Below, piece after piece: positions 1-7,760 of a stretch of 64,000 nt of DNA (its first letter is position 1; each line of letters begins with the position of its first letter). This stretch comes from Altererythrobacter sp. BO-6 (GTDB taxonomy: Bacteria > Pseudomonadota > Alphaproteobacteria > Sphingomonadales > Sphingomonadaceae). The notes under the pieces are model-generated. The model was not told the DNA's origin, did no database searches, and worked only from the letters and a program-made list of their open reading frames with translations. The DNA is taken from NCBI RefSeq assembly GCF_011047315.1, contig NZ_CP049259.1, positions 2,833,001 through 2,897,000 of the forward strand. The letters run 5' to 3'. The translations under genes and the position numbers were made by a program.

Positions 1-508
1 TGCCCGCCGGGCTGGCGATCACAATGAATTTGTACTGCTTGGCCGGGCGCACGCCCAGGAAGGCCTCGGTCGCGATCATGAAGGGGCGCAGGTAGAGCGA
101 TCCGCCTTCCACGCTGGGGAACCACTCCTTGTCCACCGCCACCAGCTGGCGGATCGATTCGAGGAACAGCTCTTCGGGCAGGTTGGGCATCGCCAGCCGG
201 TCCGCCGAAGCGTTGAAGCGCTGCGCATTGGCTTCCGGCCGGAACAGCGCGGTCGATCCGTCAACCTGCTTGTAAGCCTTCAGCCCTTCGAAGATTTCCT
301 GCGCGTAATGGAGCACCGCCGCTGCGGGATCGAGGCTGAGCGGGCCGCGCGGGCCGACCGTGGCGCTGTGCCAACCGCCTTTTGCCTCGTCATAATCGAT
401 TACGACCATGTGATCGGAGAACAGCTTGCCGAAGCCGGGATCTTTCAGCGCCTCGTCACGCTGGCTGGCCGGAGTGGGTGCAGGGTGGGGGATATGTGTG
501 AAGTCCAT
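1..508 (-). CDS. ilvE: Branched-chain amino acid aminotransferase (3' end off the window)
   Basis: PLP-dependent class IV aminotransferase that exchanges the amino group between Leu/Ile/Val and 2-oxoglutarate, the last step of branched-chain amino acid synthesis. The reading frame is open from an ATG at 508 to the window edge, giving the first 169 residues of an expected ~360. Residues 71-79 read EIFEGLKAY, a BCAT family signature, and the segment LYLRPFMIATEAFLGVRP near the edge is also typical. The catalytic lysine lies beyond the window. The N terminus begins MDFTHIPHPAPTP. No shorter start fits, because the conserved FSDHMVVIDYDEAKGGW block needs this N terminus. Upstream lies a hairpin-rich spacer. 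Confidence 0.9.
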   Translation of the reverse strand, partial: MDFTHIPHPAPTPASQRDEALKDPGFGKLFSDHMVVIDYDEAKGGWHSATVGPRGPLSLDPAAAVLHYAQEIFEGLKAYKQVDGSTALFRPEANAQRFNASADRLAMPNLPEELFLESIRQLVAVDKEWFPSVEGGSLYLRPFMIATEAFLGVRPAKQYKFIVIASPAG

Positions 509-565
509 AGTTCGCGGGTAATGCCAGCCAGGGGGGAGAGCAAGCGGAAGATGGGAGGATCAAAT

Positions 566-643
566 CGGACCGAAGGTCCGCAAGGGCGACTGCCCGCCCG
601 CAGCGCCAAAGGCGCGAGGATTTCGCATCGCGGAGGCGATGCG
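566..643. repeat. Cluster of hairpins (REP-like), with a 26-nt unit also found at 46865
   Basis: Three perfect stems sit side by side: CGGACC/GGTCCG (566-580, GAA loop), GCGCC/GGCGC (603-615, AAA loop) and CGCATCGC/GCGATGCG (624-643, 4-nt loop). Between the first two, 578-603 is a 26-nt unit whose reverse complement recurs exactly at 46865-46890, also in a spacer. The pattern resembles repetitive extragenic palindromes; the family is not identified. Confidence 0.65.
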
Positions 644-663
644 GACCACAAGGGCTCAAATGA

Positions 664-698
664 AAAGGGCGATCCAGCCCGTCAGCGGATCGCCCTTT
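664..698 (-). terminator. Probable intrinsic terminator after the 18-codon gene
   Basis: A 12-bp perfect stem (664-675 with 687-698, AAAGGGCGATCC/GGATCGCCCTTT, 11-nt loop). On the minus strand it ends in CCCTTTTCATTTG, a modest T-rich tail. It lies 52 nt beyond the stop of the putative small gene, so it would end a short transcript before ilvE. Confidence 0.6.
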
Positions 699-750
699 CA
701 TGGTCAGCGGCGGGAAGTGCCGCTCACGAAGCCTCTATTGGTAGGGGTAA

Positions 751-807
751 TTACCGATAGTGCCTCGCGCGGAAACTTGCCGACCTCTCTGCTGAACCAT
801 GAGACAT
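751..807 (-). CDS. Putative 18-residue peptide with a near-perfect Shine-Dalgarno
   Basis: An ATG at 807 opens an 18-codon frame ending in TAA at 751-753: MSHGSAERSASFRARHYR, rich in Arg, Ser, Ala and His and lacking Leu, Ile, Val, Lys, Asp, Cys and Trp. Immediately upstream (809-822, minus strand) is AAAGGAGGTGATCC, complementary to 14 nt of the usual 16S rRNA 3' end, with a 7-nt spacing from GGAGG to ATG. A 12-bp hairpin follows the stop. The composition does not suit a branched-chain leader peptide for the downstream ilvE, which would be expected to have Leu/Ile/Val runs. I do not recognise the peptide. It could be a real microprotein, a leader peptide, or a decoy transcript; it is too short for codon statistics. 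Confidence 0.5.
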   Translation of the reverse strand: MSHGSAERSASFRARHYR

Positions 808-808
808 C

Positions 809-822
809 GGATCACCTCCTTT
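809..822 (-). promoter_or_regulatory. Extended Shine-Dalgarno (14 nt complementary to 16S 3' end)
   Basis: Minus-strand AAAGGAGGTGATCC. Ordinary genes in this window use 4-6 nt of complementarity, so this is the strongest ribosome-binding site seen here. It is placed correctly for the ATG at 807. The plus strand reads as the anti-Shine-Dalgarno itself, but flanking bases do not match 16S rRNA, so it is not an rRNA fragment. Confidence 0.6.
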
Positions 823-994
823 CGCGCTTTTGAGCCAAGACCCGCACCGTTTCACCGGGGGCCGAGAACCGCGTTCGCCGCTTTCCTCGAGGCTCAATTT
901 GATTCAAGCGAATCGCGAAAACAAGGCTTGAAAAAAAGTTTTCCCACGTCAGAATTGTGCGCTGTTGCGTGGCGCCCGGGGAGGCGCGTTTTCT

Positions 995-1498
995 TTACCG
1001 GCAATCCTCGATCACCCGCGTTACTTCGGCCCAGGCCGGAAGGTAAAGCGACGGCTGACCCGCCATTTCCACTGCGAAACGCCCTTTGGTGATCGCCATC
1101 GCGTCCAACAGCGGATCGGAGGGGCGGAGAACGGCCACGCGCCAGCCTTCGCGCGCGGCGGCGCTGAGTGTGCGTGCCTGCGTCTCAGTGCGGATCGTTA
1201 TGGCGCCTTCCGCCAGCGTACTGCTCGCTGCAGCGATGAAGATTTGCCGGTCGGCCGTGCAATTCATCTGGAACAGCATTTCCCGTGTCGGCGAGTGAAA
1301 TTCGGCGAAACTTTCGCTGCCAGCGGTGCGATAGACCCAGTCGCCCTTGGTTTGCGGCGCATCGTTCCAGCTCATGTCGTCAGGCGCGGCGGTTTGCTGC
1401 GGCGGCTGTGTTGCTGGCTGCTGTGCGCAAGCGGCGCTGGCGCTGAGGCCGAGCCCGGCAGCAATGGCGGCAGTGACTTGCAAATAGATCGGTTTCAT
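995..1498 (-). CDS. Secreted protein of unknown function (invasion-associated-locus-B-like size)
   Basis: A 167-residue protein with an N-terminal signal peptide: MKPIYLQV, a hydrophobic stretch, then ASAACA followed by QQP, suggesting signal peptidase I cleavage near residue 25. A Gln/Pro/Ala linker follows, then a folded part containing WVYRTAGSESFAEF and a Cys pair (MNCTADRQIF and the C-terminal EDCR). The pattern of a short secreted protein with ADRQIFIAAAS and RVAVLRPSDPLLDAMAITKGRFAVEM suggests a small periplasmic domain protein, but I cannot assign a function. The frame extends upstream to 1774; I chose the ATG at 1498 because it gives a signal peptide and because the longer frame runs antisense through tlyA. 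It is divergent from tlyA (52-nt gap). Confidence 0.75.
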   Translation of the reverse strand: MKPIYLQVTAAIAAGLGLSASAACAQQPATQPPQQTAAPDDMSWNDAPQTKGDWVYRTAGSESFAEFHSPTREMLFQMNCTADRQIFIAAASSTLAEGAITIRTETQARTLSAAAREGWRVAVLRPSDPLLDAMAITKGRFAVEMAGQPSLYLPAWAEVTRVIEDCR

Positions 1499-1549
1499 GA
1501 CGCTCCAATGCGCGCTAACGGCTTCATAGTCCATGAACAAGGCCGTACC

Positions 1550-2287
1550 ATGAGCGCGAAACGCCGGATCGATCAACTGCTTGTCGAGCGCGGGCTGGCG
1601 GAAAGCCGGGCCCGGGCGCAGGCGCTGGTGATGGCGGGGCTGGTATTCAGCGGGGACGCGAAGATTTTCAAGCCGGGCCAACAGCTGGCCGAGGATGCCT
1701 TGCTTGAGGTGCGCGGGCGCGACCACCCCTGGGTCAGCCGCGGCGGGATCAAACTGGCGCATGCAATAGAGCATTTCGGGCTAGATACGACCGGCGCGGT
1801 GGCGATGGATATCGGCAGCTCGACCGGCGGGTTCACCGATGTGCTGCTGCAAGGCGGCGCGGCGCATGTGTTCGCGGTCGATAGCGGGACCAACCAGCTT
1901 GCGTGGAAATTGCGGCAGGACCCGCGAGTGACCGTGTTGGAGCAGACCAGCGCGCGCATCCTGACGCCGGAAATGATCGACCGGCCGTGCGACTGGGTGG
2001 TGTGCGACGCCAGCTTCATCGGCCTGGCCAAGGTGCTTGAGCGGCCATTGGAACTCGCCGCACCGCGTTGCACGCTGGTGGCGCTGATCAAGCCGCAATT
2101 CGAAGTCGGGCGCGAGGAAGTGGGCAAGGGCGGGGTAGTCCGCGATCCGGCGCTGCACCAGCGCGTGTGCGGTGAAGTGCGCGACTGGCTGGAGGCGAAC
2201 GGCTGGACGGTTCAGGGCATTGTCGAAAGCCCGATTACCGGGCCGCAGGGCAATGTCGAGTTCCTGATTTGCGCCCGGCGCGGCTGA
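1550..2287 (+). CDS. tlyA: TlyA-family rRNA 2'-O-methyltransferase
   Basis: A 245-residue member of the TlyA/hemolysin A family, methyltransferases that modify ribosomal RNA ribose. The N-terminal S4 RNA-binding domain (about residues 5-65) contains RIDQLLVERGLAESRARAQ. An FtsJ-like Rossmann methyltransferase domain follows, with the SAM-binding motif MDIGSSTGGFTD near residue 82 and KPQFEVGREEVGKGG further on. The frame is open far upstream (to 965), but the ATG at 1550 gives the family-standard N terminus MSAKRRIDQ. The hemolysin label in databases is historical. Family assignment is firm; the exact rRNA target in this organism is not known from sequence. Confidence 0.93.
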   Translation: MSAKRRIDQLLVERGLAESRARAQALVMAGLVFSGDAKIFKPGQQLAEDALLEVRGRDHPWVSRGGIKLAHAIEHFGLDTTGAVAMDIGSSTGGFTDVLLQGGAAHVFAVDSGTNQLAWKLRQDPRVTVLEQTSARILTPEMIDRPCDWVVCDASFIGLAKVLERPLELAAPRCTLVALIKPQFEVGREEVGKGGVVRDPALHQRVCGEVRDWLEANGWTVQGIVESPITGPQGNVEFLICARRG

Positions 2288-2395
2288 TCGCAGGAGAAAT
2301 GCGACCCATCCCGCTGTGGTACATCGATTTTGCCTCTTGTTGCGCAGCGTGTATCGCGCATTCATGAGTTACCGGCGAATCAATCGGGGGTAAGC

Positions 2396-2944
2396 ATGAA
2401 CGTCATCGCGTCGCGCGGCCAATTGCGTGCCAGCTTCATCCGCTGGGCGCTGTTCACCGTGCCGCTGATTGTCTTGCTGGGCTTTGTCGCGGGGCAAGCG
2501 GGCGGACCCAACACGGTCTGGTTCCAGAGCCTGGCGAAGCCTGCGATCTATCCCCCGCCGGCCACCTTCGGCATCGTCTGGACGATCCTTTACGTCATGA
2601 TCGGCCTGTCACTGGCGTTGGTGTGCAGTTCGTGGGGCGCGCGCGGCAGGGGCCTGGCGATTGGCCTGTTCGCGGTGCATTTCCTGTGCAACCTCGCCTG
2701 GACGCCGGTGTTTTTCGGCAACCAGAACATCATCGGCGGGCTGGTAGTGATGGGCCTGGTCGATGTGACCTTGCTGGCAGTGCTCTGGGCATTCTGGCGG
2801 GTCAGGCGGGCGGCGGCTTTGCTGCTGTTGCCCTATCTCGCCTGGGCGCTGTTCGCGACCGTGCTCAATTACGAGTTCCACCGTCTCAATCCTGAGGGGC
2901 GGCAGGATACGTCATCGGGCGCCACGCAGCGGTTCGAATTGTAA
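2396..2944 (+). CDS. TspO/MBR family membrane protein
   Basis: A 182-residue five-helix membrane protein of the tryptophan-rich sensory protein / translocator protein family, which binds porphyrins and in some alphaproteobacteria tunes pigment synthesis. Family features are present: a first helix ending before WFQSLAKPAIYPPPATFGIVWTILY is split across the first loop and second helix, followed by CNLAWTPVFFG and PYLAWALFATVLNY in the last helix. The N terminus is about 20 residues longer than usual. The ATG at 2396 has GGGGGT just upstream; the frame opens earlier at 2330 but without a good ribosome-binding site. It is monocistronic in appearance, between tlyA and ubiK. Confidence 0.9.
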   Translation: MNVIASRGQLRASFIRWALFTVPLIVLLGFVAGQAGGPNTVWFQSLAKPAIYPPPATFGIVWTILYVMIGLSLALVCSSWGARGRGLAIGLFAVHFLCNLAWTPVFFGNQNIIGGLVVMGLVDVTLLAVLWAFWRVRRAAALLLLPYLAWALFATVLNYEFHRLNPEGRQDTSSGATQRFEL

Positions 2945-2986
2945 GAAGCACTTGCCATCATTGCCGGGCGGGACCATTTAGCGCTC

Positions 2987-3238
2987 ATGCAAAGCCAGAA
3001 CCCGATGATCGCCGATTTCGTGAAGCTCGCTAACAGCGCGGCAGGCACTTTTGCCGGCATGACCCGCGAAGCGCGTGAGAGCGCCCGTGAACGCTTGAAA
3101 GAGGCGATGGGCGGGATGGATTTCGTGAGCCGTGAAGAGTTCGAAACCGTCAAGCTGATGGCGCAGAAAGCGCGCGAGGAAAACGAAGCGCTGAAGGCTC
3201 GCATCGAAGCGCTGGAAGCGAAGCTCGCCGCCAAGTAA
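2987..3238 (+). CDS. ubiK: UbiK-family accessory factor for ubiquinone synthesis
   Basis: An 83-residue protein of the BMFP/UbiK (YqiC) family, a small lipid-binding accessory factor of the aerobic ubiquinone complex. It has an amphipathic N-terminal part (DFVKLANSAAGTFAGM), the FVSREEFETVKLMAQKAREEN block that defines the family, and a C-terminal coiled coil (ALKARIEALEAKLAAK). Length matches the family. It lies 42 nt after the TspO gene and 12 nt before recO, so co-transcription with recO and leuB is likely. Confidence 0.92.
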   Translation: MQSQNPMIADFVKLANSAAGTFAGMTREARESARERLKEAMGGMDFVSREEFETVKLMAQKAREENEALKARIEALEAKLAAK

Positions 3239-3250
3239 CCGCTGCGCGCC

Positions 3251-3852
3251 ATGAACCTGCGCGCGCCCGCCATCCTCGTTGCTTCCCGCCAGCACGGCGA
3301 AACCGCGGCCATTGCGCGGCTGCTGACCGAGGAATTCGGCCTGGTTGCCGCCTATGTCGCGGGGGGCGCGGGCGCCAGCTGCGCCCGATAATGATCCCCG
3401 GCAACCGGATCGAGGCGGAGCTGCGCAGCAAATCCGATGCGCAATTGCCCTTTGCCAAGATCGAGTTGACGCAGAGCCGCGGACCATGGCTGAGCGAACC
3501 CTTGCCGGCCGCAGCGATTGGCTGGGCCTGCGCGCTCACCGCCACCGCGCTGCCCGAACGCAATCCCTATCCCGCGCTGTTCGGCGCGCTCGACGCGCTG
3601 CTGGCGGCGGTATGCCAGGCCCCCTCGGCGCGCGGCTGGCTGCCGGCAATGATCGCCTATGAGACACTGCTGCTGCGCGAACTTGGCTATGGCGGCGGGC
3701 GCCCGGATTTGCCCGAAGATATTGATGCGCTGATAGCGGCATTTGACCGGCTCGAAGCACCTCTTGCGCGCTACCTGCTTGCCGACCGGCGCGGCGATGT
3801 TATGTCGGCGCGACATCTCTTGAGGGAGCGGCTTGCCCGTATGTTGACGTGA
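3251..3852 (+). pseudogene. recO: DNA repair protein RecO, frameshifted near codon 38
   Basis: RecO promotes strand annealing and loads RecA in the RecFOR gap-repair pathway. The ATG at 3251 opens a RecO N terminus (MNLRAPAILVASRQHGETAAI), but this frame stops at 3389-3391 after 46 residues. The rest of the protein (from RQLRPIMIPGNRIEAELRSKS to the C terminus at 3852) is in the +1-shifted frame. The two frames join if the run of six G at 3361-3366 were seven: the text would then read VAGGRGRQLRPIMIPGN, as expected for the oligonucleotide-binding domain. The stop TAA overlaps an ATG at 3391, so a 153-residue C-terminal piece could be made by reinitiation. The cause could be a real deletion, slippage on the G run, or a sequencing error. 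The downstream leuB start overlaps the recO end by 4 nt. Confidence 0.85.
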
Positions 3853-4907
3853 AGATTGCAGTCCTGCCCGGCGACGGGATCGGCCCCGAAGTGTGTGCAG
3901 AGGCGCTGCGCGTGCTCGATGCGCTCGGTTTGCCCGGCCTGACGCTGTTCGAAGGCGATGTCGGTGCCGCCGGATACCGCAAGCACGGCCACCCGCTGCC
4001 GCCGGAAACGCTGGCGATGGCGCGCGAGGCCGATGCCGTGCTGTTCGGTGCTGTGGGCGACCCGTCCTGCGACCATATCGAGCGGCACCTGCGCCCCGAA
4101 CAGGCGGTGCTGGGCCTGCGCAAGGAGCTGGGCCTGTTTGCAAATTTGCGTCCCGCCAAGGGGTTTGACGGGCTGGAAGAGCTGAGCGCGCTCCGCCCCG
4201 AAATTGCGCGCGAAATCGACCTGGTGATCGTGCGTGAGCTGACCGGCGATGTCTATTTCGGCGAAAAGCATCGCGAAATCCTGCCTGACGGACGGCGCGA
4301 GGGGTGGGACCGCATGGCCTATGCCGAAGACGAGGTGCGCCGCATCGCCCATGTCGCTTTCCGCACCGCGCAGACGCGCGGCAATCGCGTCACCAGCATC
4401 GACAAGGCCAATGTGCTGGAAACCAGCCGATTGTGGCGCGAAGTGGTGGAGGAAGTCGCCGCCGAATATCCCAATGTTGAGTTGGAGCACATGTATGTCG
4501 ACAATGCCGCGATGCAGCTCGTCAAGGCGCCGGGCGCTTTCGATGTGGTGCTGACCGGGAACCTGTTCGGCGATATCCTGTCAGACCAGGCGAGCATGTG
4601 CGTCGGCTCGATCGGGCTGCTCGCCAGTGCTTCGCTGGGCGAACGGCAGACCGCGCATGGCACCTTTGGTCTGTATGAGCCGATCCATGGCAGCGCCCCG
4701 GATATAGCAGGGCAGGGCAAGGCCAATCCGATTGCGACGATCCTGTCTGCCGCGATGATGCTGCGCCACAGTTTCGGGCTGGAGGACGAAGCCGCGCGGA
4801 TCGAAACGGCGGTGGCGCGCGCGCTGAAAGACGGGGTGCGCGGCGGCGATCTGGGCGGATCGCTCGGCTGCGAGGCGATCGGTTCGGCGGTGTGCGAGCG
4901 ACTTTAA
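3849..4907 (+). CDS. leuB: 3-isopropylmalate dehydrogenase
   Basis: A 352-residue NAD-dependent dehydrogenase that oxidises and decarboxylates 3-isopropylmalate in leucine synthesis. The N terminus [14 protein letters not shown], the [13 protein letters not shown] segment, the [15 protein letters not shown] catalytic Tyr/Lys region and the signature [19 protein letters not shown] are all in place. Translation starts at a GTG at 3849 that overlaps the recO stop (GTGA), implying translational coupling. The next gene follows after 1 nt. The cluster ubiK-recO-leuB-glycosyltransferase appears to be one operon. Confidence 0.96.
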   Translation: MKIAVLPGDGIGPEVCAEALRVLDALGLPGLTLFEGDVGAAGYRKHGHPLPPETLAMAREADAVLFGAVGDPSCDHIERHLRPEQAVLGLRKELGLFANLRPAKGFDGLEELSALRPEIAREIDLVIVRELTGDVYFGEKHREILPDGRREGWDRMAYAEDEVRRIAHVAFRTAQTRGNRVTSIDKANVLETSRLWREVVEEVAAEYPNVELEHMYVDNAAMQLVKAPGAFDVVLTGNLFGDILSDQASMCVGSIGLLASASLGERQTAHGTFGLYEPIHGSAPDIAGQGKANPIATILSAAMMLRHSFGLEDEAARIETAVARALKDGVRGGDLGGSLGCEAIGSAVCERL

Positions 4908-4908
4908 G

Positions 4909-6012
4909 ATGACCGGGGATGGTCCGCTGGAGCTGGCGATCATCCTGCCGACCCTCAATGAACGCGGCAACCTGGCCCCGCTGATCGAGCGGATCGAGTT
5001 CGCACTCGGCAATTCCGGGTGGGAAGTGCTGATCGTGGATGACAATTCATCCGATGGCACTGCTGACGAGGCGCGCGCGTTGGCGCTCAGCGATCGGCGG
5101 GTGCGGGTGATCCAGCGGATCGGGCGGCGCGGCCTCGCCAGTGCGGCGATCGAAGGGTTTTGCGCCACCGCCGCGCCCTATGTCGCGGTGATGGATGCCG
5201 ATCACCAGCACGATCCTGCGCTGCTGCCGAAGATGCTGGCCGCCTTGCGCGCGGGCGAGGCTGACGTCGCGGTTGCCTCGCGATTTACCGAAGGGGCCAG
5301 CACCGCGAACTGGGCGGATCCCGAGCGCGAAAAGCTGTCAGGCGCAGCAAATGCCCTGGCGCGCAAGCTGACCGGGGTGGAACTGAGCGATCCGATGAGC
5401 GGCTATTTCATGCTCTCGTCTCAGCTTGCGCGGGCGCTAGTGCCGAAACTGTCCGGGATCGGGTTCAAGATCCTGCTCGACCTTCTGGCCAGCTCAAATC
5501 GCAGGCTGAAGGTTCGCGAATTCCCGCTCGATTTCGCTGCACGGCGCGAAGGCGAAAGCAAGCTTGATCGGGCAATCGCCTTCGATTTTCTCGCCGGGAT
5601 CTATGACAAGACTTTCGGCAAGCTGATCCCCACGCGCTTTGCTTTGTTCGGCACGGTGGGTGCGGCGGGCGTGCTGGTCCACATGGCGGTGCTGAGCATC
5701 GTCCTCTTTGTATTCGGCGAGGCCTTTACGCTTGGACAAATCGCTGCCGTTCTCAGCGCGATGAGCTTCAATTTCTTCCTCAACAACTGGCTGACCTATC
5801 GCGACCAGCGGTTGAAAGGGGCGGGCGCCCTGTTCAAGGGCTGGATCGGCTTCTGCCTCACCTGCGCGGTGGGAGGCTTCGCTAATGTTGCGGTGGCGAC
5901 CTTGCTGGAGATGCAGGGATTGATCTGGTTCGTCGCCGCGCTCGCCGGAATACTGGTAGGATCAGTTTGGAATTACGCGCTGTCCAGCCGCTTTGTTTGG
6001 GGCAGGTATTAG
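4909..6012 (+). CDS. Polyprenol-phosphate glycosyltransferase with GtrA-like membrane domain
   Basis: A 367-residue two-domain protein. Residues 1-235 form a GT2 glycosyltransferase of the dolichol-phosphate mannose synthase type (IILPTLNERGNL, VDDNSSDGT, and the metal-binding DAD in VMDADHQHDP). Residues 245-365 hold four predicted helices of a GtrA-like domain (RFALFGTVGAAGVLVH, FNFFLNNWLTYRDQRL), thought to help flip the lipid-linked sugar. It probably charges polyprenyl phosphate with a hexose for transfer outside the membrane. The stop overlaps by a few bases the stop of the convergent PMT-family gene, a plausible user of that donor. Confidence 0.9.
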   Translation: MTGDGPLELAIILPTLNERGNLAPLIERIEFALGNSGWEVLIVDDNSSDGTADEARALALSDRRVRVIQRIGRRGLASAAIEGFCATAAPYVAVMDADHQHDPALLPKMLAALRAGEADVAVASRFTEGASTANWADPEREKLSGAANALARKLTGVELSDPMSGYFMLSSQLARALVPKLSGIGFKILLDLLASSNRRLKVREFPLDFAARREGESKLDRAIAFDFLAGIYDKTFGKLIPTRFALFGTVGAAGVLVHMAVLSIVLFVFGEAFTLGQIAAVLSAMSFNFFLNNWLTYRDQRLKGAGALFKGWIGFCLTCAVGGFANVAVATLLEMQGLIWFVAALAGILVGSVWNYALSSRFVWGRY

Positions 6013-7283
6013 CGCCAGCCCTCCAGCCACGCGTAGTCGAGGAAGCTCATCGCTCCCTTCAGCGGGGCAGCGGTGAGGATCGGGTAGAACCACGCGAAGA
6101 TCGCTACACTGGCCGCAAGCACAGCCAGCGCGATGCGTCGGTGCCCGGCCTGCCAGACTGCGTCGAGCGCCAGGGCCAGCGCGCCCAGCAGGGAGAAATG
6201 CGGCACGAAATAGTGGTAGTAGAACTGGACCGACTTCGCCGCGAACAACCACAGCCCAAGGCTTGCCGCATAGCCCGCTACCATCGCGATACGAACCCAG
6301 ATTCGCTCTGAAATACCGCTGACAAGGCACCATAAAAGCGCGGGAATTCCTAGCAGCATGGTGATCGGGTTGCCTAACAGAAGCACACCGCGTTGTACGC
6401 CTTCGGGCGCTTCGTAGAAAAACCAGATCGCCCGGGCGTTGAGCACCCAGTCAGGCCAGGTGGACTGGTAGTTGTGCGGCGCCAGTACCTGTGTCTGGAG
6501 CGACAACATTTCGCGGTGCAGGGCGATCAGCCCGCCGCTGGTGAGCGTGTTTTCCTGCAGGAACAGTGCCGGCCAGAAGCTCAGCGCATAGACCGCGAGC
6601 GGTACGATACCCAGCCACAGCGCCGCCTCGACCAGAGAGACCCCGGGCACCGGTATCCCGCGCCGGCTGGTGAACAGGCGCCGCCTGCCTGCGGAAAGGC
6701 GCGCGGCAAGGAAAGCGAGACCCGGCACCATGGCCAGCGGGATCGCGTTCCACTTTGCAGCCATCGCCGCGCCCAGCAAGACGCCGGTCAACATCAGCCG
6801 CCAGCGGCCCTGTTCGGGCTTGTGCATCGCCGCGGCAAATTGCCATGCCGCCAGCGACAGGAAACAAGCCATGAAGATATCGAGCATGGCGATCCGCGCC
6901 AGGACCAGCAGCATGAACCCGCTCGCCAGCAGCACCCCGAACGCCAGCGTCGCAAAGCGTGACAGGCTGGCGTGCCACATCGCCCGCATGCTGGCGATCA
7001 ATGTAACGACGCCTGCCAGCAGCGGGAGGATGCGCCAGCCAAGCGGCGTATCGCCGAACAACGCAATACCCGCGGCGAGGATCGTCTTGCCCAGCAGCGG
7101 GTGCTCGCGATTGATATAGGCGCCGCCGGCGAGCATTTCGCGCGCGGCGGGCAGGTAGTGCACTTCGTCGAAATAGGGTTCGGCCAGTGTGGTCAGCCTG
7201 ATCGCGCAAAGCCCGGCGAAGATTGCCGCCAGCACGAGCGTCGGGCCGATCGGGTCACGCGGTTGGGCGGGGGCCTGGCTCAT
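6009..7283 (-). CDS. PMT-family (dolichyl-phosphate-mannose--protein mannosyltransferase-like) glycosyltransferase
   Basis: A 424-residue GT-C fold membrane enzyme that would transfer sugar from a polyprenyl-phosphate donor to protein or envelope acceptors at the outer face of the inner membrane. The catalytic first-loop motif is seen as EPYFDEVHYLPAAREML near residue 37, followed by NREHPLLGK, both typical of the PMT/ArnT superfamily. At least nine hydrophobic helices follow. I chose the ATG at 7283; an in-frame TTG at 7289 is a poorer alternative. It converges on the lipid-sugar synthase gene (4-nt overlap of the ends), and the two may act in one pathway. Confidence 0.88.
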   Translation of the reverse strand: MSQAPAQPRDPIGPTLVLAAIFAGLCAIRLTTLAEPYFDEVHYLPAAREMLAGGAYINREHPLLGKTILAAGIALFGDTPLGWRILPLLAGVVTLIASMRAMWHASLSRFATLAFGVLLASGFMLLVLARIAMLDIFMACFLSLAAWQFAAAMHKPEQGRWRLMLTGVLLGAAMAAKWNAIPLAMVPGLAFLAARLSAGRRRLFTSRRGIPVPGVSLVEAALWLGIVPLAVYALSFWPALFLQENTLTSGGLIALHREMLSLQTQVLAPHNYQSTWPDWVLNARAIWFFYEAPEGVQRGVLLLGNPITMLLGIPALLWCLVSGISERIWVRIAMVAGYAASLGLWLFAAKSVQFYYHYFVPHFSLLGALALALDAVWQAGHRRIALAVLAASVAIFAWFYPILTAAPLKGAMSFLDYAWLEGWR

Positions 7284-7331
7284 CGCCAAAAGGCATAAAT
7301 GCGCTCCCCCGCAGCCACAAGATCAAAGGTT

Positions 7332-7724
7332 TCAGTTTGCCCCGTCTTGCTGGCGCTCCAGCCAGAACACCCGTGCCGCCATGGCCAGCAAGCCGATGCT
7401 CGCCGTCGCCACCACCAGCAGCGTCCAGAGTGGGACATTCATGCCGACCTGTCGCGCACGCGGCGCAATCAGGAACAGCGCGAGCGTCACGGCAAGCAAA
7501 AGATCCCACCACACCTGCACTCCCCACAGGTTGTTTGTATGATTGGTCCAGACCTGCAACACGCCCTCATTGGTGATCGTCACCGCTGTGAACGCACCGA
7601 AGGCGCCGGCCAGTGCAGCCGCAATCGCGGCATTCCCTACCGTCGGCCGGGCCGAAAGGATGTGAAACACGGCCAGCAATGCAATGGCCAGGCCGACAAG
7701 GGCCAGAATTTCGAATGAGGACAT
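7332..7724 (-). CDS. Four-helix membrane protein, DUF2834-like
   Basis: A 130-residue integral membrane protein with four hydrophobic segments (about residues 5-23, 33-52, 70-88 and 97-118) and a short polar C terminus. The block VWWDLLLAVTLALFLIAPRAR followed by a Gly-containing last helix resembles the DUF2834 family, of unknown function; this is a weak match by eye. It is divergent from a TetR regulator, and the 72-nt spacer carries two palindromes, so it is the likely target of that regulator. Confidence 0.75.
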   Translation of the reverse strand: MSSFEILALVGLAIALLAVFHILSARPTVGNAAIAAALAGAFGAFTAVTITNEGVLQVWTNHTNNLWGVQVWWDLLLAVTLALFLIAPRARQVGMNVPLWTLLVVATASIGLLAMAARVFWLERQQDGAN

Positions 7725-7739
7725 GAACCAACCTTTCTA

Positions 7740-7755
7740 TGTAGCACTTGCTACA
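7740..7755. promoter_or_regulatory. Palindromic operator 1, probable TetR site
   Basis: TGTAGCACTTGCTACA: 7-bp arms around a 2-bp centre. It lies 15 bp upstream of the membrane protein start. The same half-site recurs in operator 2, with centres 32 bp apart (about three helical turns). Confidence 0.75.
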
Positions 7756-7760
7756 TTGCC

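Larger units (their letters stand above)
509..994. other. Hairpin-rich spacer between ilvE and the 995-1498 gene
   Basis: No ordinary protein gene is supported here. It holds a cluster of short perfect hairpins (566-643), a terminator-like hairpin (664-698), and a putative 18-codon minus-strand gene (751-807) with an exceptional ribosome-binding site, all listed separately. The stretch 823-994 contains an A/T-rich block (about 900-955) that could hold the promoter of the small gene, but I cannot point to a convincing -35/-10 pair. Confidence 0.6.

Noticed and set aside
308..760. 150-codon plus-strand frame
   Set aside because: It runs antisense through ilvE and then through the hairpin cluster, has no ribosome site, and its protein is low in structure signals.
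809..822. Possible 16S rRNA 3' end fragment on the plus strand (GGATCACCTCCTTT)
   Set aside because: Only these 14 nt match; the flanking bases do not resemble 16S rRNA or a spacer. It fits better as a minus-strand ribosome-binding site.
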